The translations under genes were made by a program, and so were the position numbers. From positions 124,001-188,000 of the forward strand of contig JAHLKH010000007.1 in the NCBI GenBank assembly GCA_025526915.1: a stretch of 64,000 nucleotides of DNA, in the 5' to 3' direction. Positions 56,743 to 64,000 of the stretch are shown in pieces. Numbering within the stretch: the stretch's first letter is position 1; every line of letters begins with the position of its first letter. The notes beneath the pieces are model-generated. The model saw only the letters and a program-made list of their open reading frames with translations, did not search any database and was not told the origin of the DNA. Source of the DNA: Entophlyctis helioformis (lineage: Eukaryota > Chytridiomycota > Chytridiomycetes > Chytridiales > Chytriomycetaceae).

Positions 56743-57033
56743 GGGCCCGCCGTGTATCTGCAGATGGCTAGTCTCTTGGCTCCTTGGCATGCAGGCCGCG
56801 AGACGGAACGATCGCCGGTGCTCATCGAGTAGCATAGTCGAACAGAGAGTTCATTCCAGCGGCAGCAGCAAGCAGTCCGCCACGAATGAGATCATCAGAG
56901 ACGATGTTGGTGCTGTGTGGATGAATGGTGTGCTCGTTGCTGCTGTGGTTTGGTTGTGTTTGGGGGACGAAGGTGGGATATGGTGGCGTGCTGCTGAACA
57001 GATGCGATTGCGACTGTGCGGCGGGCAGTCCGC
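56743..57033. other. Intergenic region between convergent HADH-type and QCR10 genes
   Basis: About 290 bp, 3' flank of both genes; no ORF with coding character, only weak GTTTGG/TGTTTGG repeats near 56940-56965. Confidence 0.5.
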
Positions 57034-57546
57034 TTAGTCGGCCTGCTGAGCGGCGTCGAGCTTCTTCTGCCAGAACGAGCCGACGACGGGCAGGTTGACA
57101 AAGATGTCACGGCGGGCCAGCGGCGTGGGTTCAAGGAAGTAGAGAGCAGCAACGCCGCCAAACACACCCCAGGTGGCAAGCGAGCGGACGCTGATGCCGT
57201 GCAGGTGTTGCGGGTTTGTGTGGTGGTTTGCAGGTGCAGCCAGACCGGACAGGCCGTCGTCGCACACCGCCGAGTGGACCAGTACAGGCCGTGCCGTGCA
57301 GTGGTTTGGAAATCGTTGTCAGTTGCTGATGATGACCAGCCGCACGCTCGCACGCACAGCGACCCCACAGAAAACACAGCAGAGCCAGCCAGCGGGCCAG
57401 ACAGCGTGCGTGCGTGCGTGCGAGTGTGCGGCCGAGAGAGGCATGGGCGAGGTGACGTACTAGTTGCCAAACTTTTGGCGGTGGAAGGCCGGGCGGACGT
57501 AGCGGATCCAGGGGGCAACAGTGACGAACGCTTGGTTAATGGCCAT
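57034..57546 (-). CDS. QCR10: Cytochrome b-c1 complex subunit 10 (QCR10-like)
   Basis: Small single-TM subunit of respiratory complex III. Two exons, 57546-57461 and 57190-57034, separated by a 270-nt GT-AG intron, give 80 residues. Text: MAINQAFVTVAPWIRYVRPA, FHRQKFGNYVRSLATWGVFG, GVAALYFLEPTPLARRDIFV, NLPVVGSFWQKKLDAAQQAD. The pattern of a short N-terminus, a TM centred on ATWGVFGGVAALYFL and a PxxRxDxxxxxPxxGxFW-like matrix/IMS end matches fungal Qcr10 as I remember it. Length agrees (yeast 77 residues). Identification of so short a protein carries some risk; another small inner-membrane subunit is the main alternative. The intron includes GTGC repeats near 57410-57425. Confidence 0.72.
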
Positions 57547-57815
57547 TCTGGTCTGTCGCATGCGGCCAAGCCGAGTTGGAGAGTCAGTTCAGACGGCAGG
57601 CCAATGGAGGCGAGCTAGTGGTTAAACGTACGTCTGGTTAGTGGCGGGTAGAAGCGGCCGGTTGTGCGAGGAGCAAGGGCGTCGTTGGAGTGCAGTGCAG
57701 GTGTGAGTGACTGCCGGCGTGCAGTGTGCTGGTATGAATCACTGACGCCTTACGATATGTTTTTGTTGCGAAATGAAAGTCGGTTTGGTCGAAATCGTTA
57801 ACAAAGCGGCACGAT

Positions 57816-59448
57816 TCATTCCCAGCCTGTGTAGACCACAACAGCAAGCGTCTTGAGCTTGGGGTTGGATGTGACAATCTGCAATCGCCTGGTCAGAGGG
57901 CAGCAAGCAGGCGGGCAGCAAGCGGGCAGCAGCCAAGACTTACATCAAGGAACAGGTTGGGCACGCCATTGACAATGTGGTGCACAGTGCGCGACACGAT
58001 CGGTAACACGCCAGCAAACGGCAGCGTCTTGTTTGGCACAGGCGATTCAGGACGCTCGTCGCCGTGGCCGCCATCGGCCTCGCCCGTCTTGGCGTGCTCA
58101 GCAGTGGCAGCAGTCGGCGATGCAGGCGATGTGGCCGTGGACTGTGTCATGCCGGCCTCAAACATGAGGCGGCCAGGACGGACACGCGCCACGGTGGAGT
58201 CGCTCATGACAAAGTTGGGCTTGAGCTGCGCGAGGAACAGGTCAAACGACTCGTCCAGACAAGCCTTGAGCACGACCTCAAAGTCGGGTCTGCCAGAGGG
58301 ACAAGAGCGTCAGAATGTCGGCACACACAAGACCGCAAGGCATGCCATCTAACCCCTCCATAAAGTCGCGCGTCTCGTCCAGTAGATGCTTGAGGTCTCT
58401 GTCAAGCAGGTACTCGACCTTGCTGCTGCCATCCTCGACCGAAATGCCGCCTTCTCTGAGCACCGTGTGCTCCTCGCCCTCGGCTGGAAGCAAGTATCCA
58501 TCCATTCTGCCCGTACGAGCGCCAACGACATCAGTACATGGCGTTCGATCGTCGAGACAACAACCGCATCTCACCTGTGCCACATGTCTTTGTGCTCGTC
58601 GTCATGCTCAAAGTCGCGGCGGATCTCGTCCACAAGCGCGACAATATCGTTGTAGCCAACGGCCTGCTTGAGTCCAACTCTGTCAGCAGACTCGCCCTTG
58701 TCAGTCTCTCTCCAAAAACGGTCAGCATGCACTGGCCTGGCAAGCCAAACTCACTTTGAAACGGCCTTCTCGACAGACCGTTGCACACGAGCCACACATT
58801 TTTCCCATCCAATGTTGAGCAAGTACCAGCTGAAAGTGAGGTATCGTCGCTCGGTATCCTCCGACACGTGGCGGGTCTCTGCATTCGGAGTGTCGCTGCT
58901 GACACTGCCTTCAGCAGCCACAGCAGATCCAAGAACGCCGTCGAAGAGACCGCCAGCAATGCCAACGTCCTTGGAGGAGTGGTCTCTGGCCATGTGCTCT
59001 TGCTGCTGCTGTCGAAAGGCAGCGACCGAGTCGAGGTAGAAGAACCGGCCAAGAATGTTGAGCTGGATCGTCGTGAAGACTGTGAGCAGGTTGACGAGAT
59101 ACAGCGCCGACAGTGTGCGCGTGAAGCTCATGAGCTTGACGTCTTCCCATAGCTCCATCCTGGTCTTTTGATCGGTGGCAGACGAGTCCGATGCAGCTGC
59201 CGCGTTGGCAGGCGATGCCGACGGGTCTGAGCCCATGCTCAACGACGATGCCTGGCGAGACTGTGCACGTGACTGCTGAAGCTTTGCTGTGATGTGCTCG
59301 ACGTTGAGCTCGTCAAAGAGGTGCTCGCTGAGCGTTGGCAGCAGCGATGCGACCACGAACGAGCAGTCCTGCAGGTTCTGCTCAAAGCGGCGCTTGATGC
59401 TGCAGCGTGCATCGGGCCAAGAGGGCCAAGAGGGCGAGGAGGGCCGGG

Positions 59449-59480
<32 letters not shown>

Positions 59481-59708
59481 CACCAGCAAAGTCAGTGTCG
59501 TCGTCAGCAGCCGATGGTGGCAGGCGGAGGCAGGCGGCGGCACCCACTTTGAGCGTGCGGCCTGCTCGGCCTCGTGGCGTGCCTGCGACTCTTCCCACTT
59601 GAGCTTGGCGTACTTGAACAGCATGTAGCCAGACCCGACGGTGCCCGTGACCCATGCCAGGCGGTTCTTGTTCCTCGACACAAAGCCAACGACTGACGAC
59701 CAGACCAT
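57816..59708 (-). CDS. PEX3: Peroxisomal biogenesis factor 3 (PEX3)
   Basis: Peroxisomal membrane anchor that docks PEX19 and inserts peroxisomal membrane proteins. Six exons, 59708-59548, 59399-58755, 58679-58575, 58506-58354, 58289-57944 and 57878-57816, give 490 residues (human 373). The N-terminus MVWSSVVGFVSRNKNRLAWV, TGTVGSGYMLFKYAKLKWEE is the TM anchor. Then NLQDCSFVVASLLPTLSEHL, ELWEDVKLMSFTRTLSALYL and TIQLNILGRFFYLDS, all PEX3 signatures. The C-terminal part has LLDETRDFMEGPDFEVVLKA, CLDESFDLFLAQL and PFAGVLPIVSRTVHHIVNGV. Extra length comes from Ser/Ala-rich insertions (residues ~95-125, 190-215, 400-440). Intron 1 contains a (GGCA)n run. Only 84 bp separate its start from the divergent LRR gene. 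Confidence 0.92.
59447..59482 (+). repeat. (GGCA)n microsatellite in PEX3 intron 1
   Basis: About eight GGCA tetranucleotides in tandem, near the middle of the 148-nt intron. Confidence 0.9.
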
Positions 59709-59792
59709 TATCGCTGAACTGTTGTGGTCAGATCGGGAAGGGCGATTCGATCGAACGAACCACGCACCGATCTCACCCAACGAATCCAAACG

Positions 59793-61661
59793 ATGGCCCA
59801 CGAGGCCCCAACACCTAGCAGGATGAGCGCGTCCGCCGACTGCTCAGCCCTCAGAGACGCATTCCCAGCCCTGTTTGGCCCGGTCGCAGACTGCTGCGCG
59901 TACAAAGGCGTCACCTGCGTCAACAGCCGCATATCCGAACTGTTCGTACTGCGCCAGCATCTGTTGCTCATCCTGCTGCCCTGGAACCAAATGACCCAAG
60001 GTGGCTGATCAATGTCACGCCTTGGCTGTGCCGACCTGGCTCGATTGCTGGCCCCCTCCCTTTTTCTGCAGGCGATTGCCGTTTGCTGGCCTCACGGGCC
60101 AAATTCCACAGACTCTTGCTAGCCTGACGGAGCTCACTTGGCTGTGAGTTGGTTTGCGTTGCTGGGATAAACTGCACTGGATTGGATGGCTGGCTGAAGC
60201 AATGCCATGTACAGCTCGCTCAGAAACAACCGGCTTGAAGGGCCCATCCCGCCTATATTCGACAACATGACCAAGCTGACATACCTGTAAGCAAGGCTCC
60301 GTTCATGCCAGCAAACATACTCCATGCTTCGCGTTTGGCTGGACGCGTGTTCCTTCAAGCATCAAACTCACATGGCGCCGCGGGTTGTTCATGCAGGCAT
60401 CTGTGGGAGAACGCCTTGACCGGGCCCATTCCGCCTTCGATCGGGCTGCTTCCCAGCCTGAAAGAACTTGCTGTCAACGACAACAGCTTGTCCGGCGGCA
60501 TCCCACCATCAATCGTCAGCAGCAAAAGCCTGATTTGGCTGTGAGTACATTGACCCCTTGTCTTGACGTCCAACGCTACATTGCTGCGTTGCTGACGCGC
60601 ACAGCAATCCATTTGGCAGCTTCTTTTACAACAACCCGCAAATGTCTGGCCAGCTGCCACGTGGGATCCAGTCACTCGTGTGCAACGGCGAGAATACAGC
60701 AATGTGTTTTCCAAGCAGCGTCCCGTCCGGGACTTGCCGCATCAGCAAGTCGTGTATGTGACATGCACGAAGCTCAGATGCACTGCCCGCTGCAGCTAAC
60801 TCACAGCAGGACACCTTCATGGCATGCAATGCGTCTTGCTTAGGCTCAGCCTCGCCAGGGCCGCGCTCACCAGACACATCGTCCAACTTTGGCGCATCGA
60901 CGGCTGCCATCATTGGCGGCTGTGTGGGCATCGGCGTACTTGTTCTCGTGGGCGGGCTGGTCATCTTTCATTTCACTATCGCGAAGCCACACGCGCGTCA
61001 TGCACAAAAACCGACACAACCTGCATCTAAACGTCTCATGCGGGCCAAGTCGGTGGGTGGCATTGATGAGGCAGCCAGTATGGCCAGCCAGCTAGGTCCC
61101 AGGGAGCATGCCAAAAGAAATGCCAGACCGGGCGACAAGGATCCACTCGAAGGATACGAAAGAGCGTCCACAGCCATTCCGTTGTCTAGGAGCATGGCGC
61201 GGGTGAATGAGCGGATATCGATGTGGTCGCAGGCAATGGAAAAGCCACGACGGACATCTACCGAACTTCACGAGCTCGCAAGACTGTCTGCAAACACCAT
61301 CGCTGGCTCAGGCGATGTCAATCAGGCTTCTGATCGTGCGGCGTCTGTCGACCTTGCTGCGACCCTTCAAAGCAGCTCCGAGTCGCCTGATAGTGCTTGG
61401 CCGACGACGTACTCGGACTCGTCCACACCAGGAAGCCCAACCGTGCTTCGGGAAAGTGCCGTAAATGATGACGACCGGATTGATGTCATCTACGATCCAG
61501 ACCTGACGACCGAACAGCGGTTTGGCGATGCACCACGGCCACCGAGACAACAAAGCCGTCGGCCATCCTTGTTCCAACGCCTTGTCACGCAACACATGCC
61601 AGTTGCAACCACGGACAGCGACCACATTTTCGACGATACCATGAATGACAACACTGTGTAA
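59793..61661 (+). CDS. Leucine-rich-repeat single-pass membrane protein, one LRR per exon
   Basis: Exons 59793-59941, 60072-60143, 60215-60286, 60397-60540, 60605-~60752 and 60810-61661. The first exon codes a plant/fungal-type LRR cap (CCAYKGVTCVNSRISEL). Exons 2 and 3 are each 72 nt and exon 4 is 144 nt, i.e. 24-residue LRRs of the xxLxxLxxNxLxGxIPxx class (LEGPIPPIFDNMTKLTYL, LTGPIPPSIGLLPSLKELAV), with every junction in phase 2 inside a Leu codon (CT|x). A Cys-rich cap (TCRISKSC) follows, then TM AAIIGGCVGIGVLVLVGGLV and a ~230-residue Ser/Arg-rich cytosolic tail with no kinase domain. The exon 5-6 joint does not keep frame with any visible site, so a base may be missing near 60750. No signal peptide is seen, so an upstream exon may be missing. 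Confidence 0.72.
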
Positions 61662-61791
61662 CCAGCCAGTTGACGAAGCAATAGTCTGATGTTTACTTTT
61701 TTGGCACCTGATCTGCTACGCTTCACAGTATCAGCGTAGACAACCACTGCCGAGATGGAAGCAACGCGCGTCGGTGGATACAGAGCAGGGA

Positions 61792-63308
61792 CTACGAGCT
61801 GCCAAACGCCTGCTTCAACAGCGTCTTCTGGTGCTCATTGACGCTCTTTGGAAACTTCATGCGGAACTTGATGATCAAGTCGCCGCGCGTGCCGGTATCC
61901 GTGCCGTTGGGTCCACGGATCGGCATGCCCTCGCCACTGACCCGCTTGACATAGTCCGGCGTGATGGTGTCGTTGAGCGGGATCTTGAGCACGCGGCCGT
62001 CAAGCGTCAGGATGTCCAGAGTCGAGCCTGTGAGTGCCTTGATCAGCGAGATGTCCACCTGATGCACAAGGTCGTTCTGCTGGCGCGTGAACCGCGGGTG
62101 CTTGTCTTCCTTGACAAAGAAGACCATGTCGGCTGTGCCATGCATGAACCATGTTTGAGATTCACGCCGTGGCTGGATGGTGCAATGGAGAGAATGGGGC
62201 GGACATACCTGGGATGCGGTTGGGTCCTTGGTCGCCCTCGCGAGGGAAAATGACCTTGGTGCCAGGCTTCCATCCGCGCTGCACTTCGACCGTCAGGATC
62301 TTGTCAACCGGAGTCGTCGTGATCCCGTCATCGTTCAGAACCTGCCACGCACAGCCGTCAGCCAGCACATACACAGCCAAGACACAATCCATCCTCGAGC
62401 CCAACCTTGCGAGTGATCTTGATCTTCTTGATGCATCCGAGGTACAGCTCTTCGAGCGTCAGGAGCAGGTCAAACTCGACCGGCGGGTCTTGATTGATCA
62501 GTTGCGGGTTGACGCCACGGTTCATACCATGCAGACCGCCAAACTTTGACCCAAAGATGGCGACTTCCGGCTCGGCGTGCATCGAAAAGAAGTCTGGCCA
62601 GGGCACGCCAGGTCAGGTCAACACAGAATCGCTTTCCGACGAATGGATGAACCCATACACGCATCCGGCTCACCCGAGAACGGATTCTTGCCGCCAAAGA
62701 ACTGGTTGAATATCTCGTCGGCGTTGTTGTGAAACTCGTAGCCGCCCTCGTAGCCATCAAAGTCTGCATACATCGGCATGTCAGCTCCCGGACCATGCAG
62801 GCAATGGATATCTTGAGCAGTCGCGTAGGTGCGACAGACATACCATGCTTGGCAGGGACTCCCTTGCGCAAACCGCCGAGGCCGTACTGGTCATAGATTG
62901 CCTTGCGTTTGGCTGTGGGCCGCGTATGGGTCGTGTCGCGCTGTCAGTAAAGTCGGCAGACACAGCACAACGGCGATGAGATGAGCATAGACACGACTTG
63001 CCGTCGCTCAGTACATGGTATGCTTCAGCCACCCGCACAAACTGCTCGCGAGCTTCGGGCGATGGATTACGCTCGGGATGCAGCTGGTCAAGAAAGCGTG
63101 CCAAAGCATCGAGTCGCGCTGGTCAGTCGTTGTGTTGATGAGCGCGTCGTTTCGCGCGTATGCTAAACAGCTTGCAGGCATGGCAGAACAGCAGCACCTT
63201 GAGAGCCATCTTGCGATATGCCCGTTTGATGCCGTCTTCCTCAGTCGCGCGGTCGATACCGAGGATCTTGTAAAAGTCCATCGCTCCAGGGGCAGCAACA
63301 GCAGCCAT
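61792..63308 (-). CDS. DNAJB13: DNAJB13-like type II J protein (radial-spoke Hsp40, RSP16-like)
   Basis: Seven exons, 63308-63198, 63083-63002, 62912-62844, 62763-62674, 62593-62406, 62341-62209 and 62132-61792, give 337 residues. The J domain (MDFYKILGIDRATEEDGIKR, AYRKMALKLHPERNP, FVRVAEAYHVLSDAKRKAIY) carries HPE where active J proteins have HPD, so Hsp70 stimulation is likely lost; animal DNAJB13 also lacks HPD. The rest has no Gly/Phe region and follows DNAJB13: YEFHNNADEIFNQFFGGKNP, FGSKFGGLHGMNRGV, DLLLTLEELYLGCIKKIKIT, VLNDDGITTTPVDKILTVEV and MVFFVKEDKHPRFTRQQNDL. DNAJB13 is part of axonemal radial spokes (established for algae and animals). Intron 2 is GC-AG (G|GCAAGT). It converges with the LRR gene, with 130 bp between stops. 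Confidence 0.88.
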
Positions 63309-63807
63309 GTCTCGAGCTTTTTAGGAAAGTAAGGTGTGCGGTTTTCAAATCTTTGGCCAGATCTATCCAACAAGTCCAGACGAGAGCAGTCCAACGCGCC
63401 GCTCAACGTGGCGTTCTTTGATGGAGAGACACCGGCGGTAAAGGGGGTGTCCCCGTTGGTCTGCTGTGATGCCTGTGTTGCATTCTGAAAAGTGCGCCGT
63501 GTAGAGGGAGACGAGAGGAGTCGAATGCACTTGTTTCCAGCCCCATTGGACCACATCTGACCCCACCCGCCGCCATCTTCCTCCACTTCCCAGTTCCCTG
63601 AGGACGCGCCGGCAGATCAGCTTGCAATTTCTGCTTCCGCTTGCTTCTCCACAGATCGCGAGCCCGCAGATCACGAGCAGTTGCTCCGCAGCAGCAGCAG
63701 CGTCCCTTGTGAGCTCTTGGTGCGTGTGCGGCTGCCTCCATCTGCACGCAGCCAGCTGACAACTCACTCTGTGCGGCACCAGGCCATCTCCACATCCTCG
63801 ACAGCAA
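63309..63807. other. Divergent intergenic region upstream of DNAJB13
   Basis: About 500 bp without a convincing gene between the DNAJB13 start and a possible start codon at 63808. GC-rich, with TTCTGCTTCCGCTTGCTTCTC-like pyrimidine tracts near 63630-63650; no recognisable element. Confidence 0.45.
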
Positions 63808-64000
63808 ATGCCGTCCAAGAAGCGTTCAAGGACGACTGAGGATAACCCGACTTCCATGGTGTGCGACTGCGGCTTCGTGTTCGCCCAGGCCAACCCGAGG
63901 AAGCCAACATCGCCATGCACGAGAACTCCCCGGCTCACCAGAGAAGGCTGAAGATGACAGCTGCCACGCCTCGCCCTGTCACCCTCTTCTTCCGTCCTTT
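63808..64000 (+). CDS. Possible start of a small zinc-finger-like ORF, incomplete
   Basis: ATG 63808 reads MPSKKRSRTTEDNPTSMVCD, then CGFVFAQANPR, before the frame closes at ~63951. In the next frame the DNA continues ANIAMHENSPAHQRRLKMTA and stays open to the window end. Joined across a one-base gap near 63897 this gives a CxC...HxxxxxH arrangement reminiscent of small U1-like/C2H2 zinc fingers. Given the one-base deletions elsewhere this is possible, but it is weak evidence and the gene would extend beyond the window. Confidence 0.25.

Overview
The window reads as a gene-dense, GC-rich nuclear contig from a zoosporic (flagellated) fungus, most likely a chytrid. Genes are packed onto both strands with intergenic gaps often of 40-300 bp. 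Introns are mostly short (about 55-150 nt, GT-AG with some GC-AG), AATAAA signals follow several stop codons, and fungal-type mitochondrial proteins (Aim41, Mcr1-like b5 reductase, Qcr10) sit beside three cilium genes: PPIL6, IFT52 and the radial-spoke J protein DNAJB13. A flagellum-less fungus would lack those three. Genus and species cannot be fixed from the sequence alone.

Layout, left part (1-10 kb): the 3' two-thirds of CCT8, an AIP/FKBP-like TPR co-chaperone, EMC2, AIM41/YqeY, NADH-cytochrome b5 reductase, RPB5, then an orphan signal-peptide/TM/coiled-coil gene. At 10.1-15.3 kb lies a block carrying a second member of that orphan family, a gluconokinase and a small secreted Cys-rich protein. 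From 15.3 to 36.9 kb come a patatin-like lipase, a CTL/PNS1 transporter head-to-head with it, CDC6, PPIL6, an unrecognised 2,053-residue helical protein, IFT52, a long PPR protein and a pterin-4a-carbinolamine dehydratase. At 37.0-42.2 kb the 10.1-15.3 kb block recurs as an inverted copy. From 42.3 to 64 kb come verprolin/WIP, a LIM protein, a REJ/GPS-like membrane protein with a hydroxyacyl-CoA-dehydrogenase-like tail, an AKR7-type aldo-keto reductase, a mitochondrial 3-hydroxyacyl-CoA dehydrogenase, QCR10, PEX3, a leucine-rich-repeat membrane protein and DNAJB13.

The most unusual structure is the 5.2-kb inverted segmental duplication (10127-15332 against 37030-42205). The left block is the source, because it sits next to an intact lipase gene, whereas the right copy carries only the last ~48 nt of that lipase. 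The right copy sits in what looks like a former shared promoter between two divergent genes (PCD and verprolin). Within it, the coiled-coil exon is virtually identical between copies while both flanks have diverged, as expected after gene conversion.

Caution on reading frames: at least seven otherwise well-conserved genes appear to lack a single base. RPB5 and the REJ protein are the clearest. The simplest reading is residual one-base deletions in a long-read assembly, so frameshifts here should not by themselves be taken as pseudogenes. All exon boundaries were derived by hand from splice signals, frame continuity and family knowledge.
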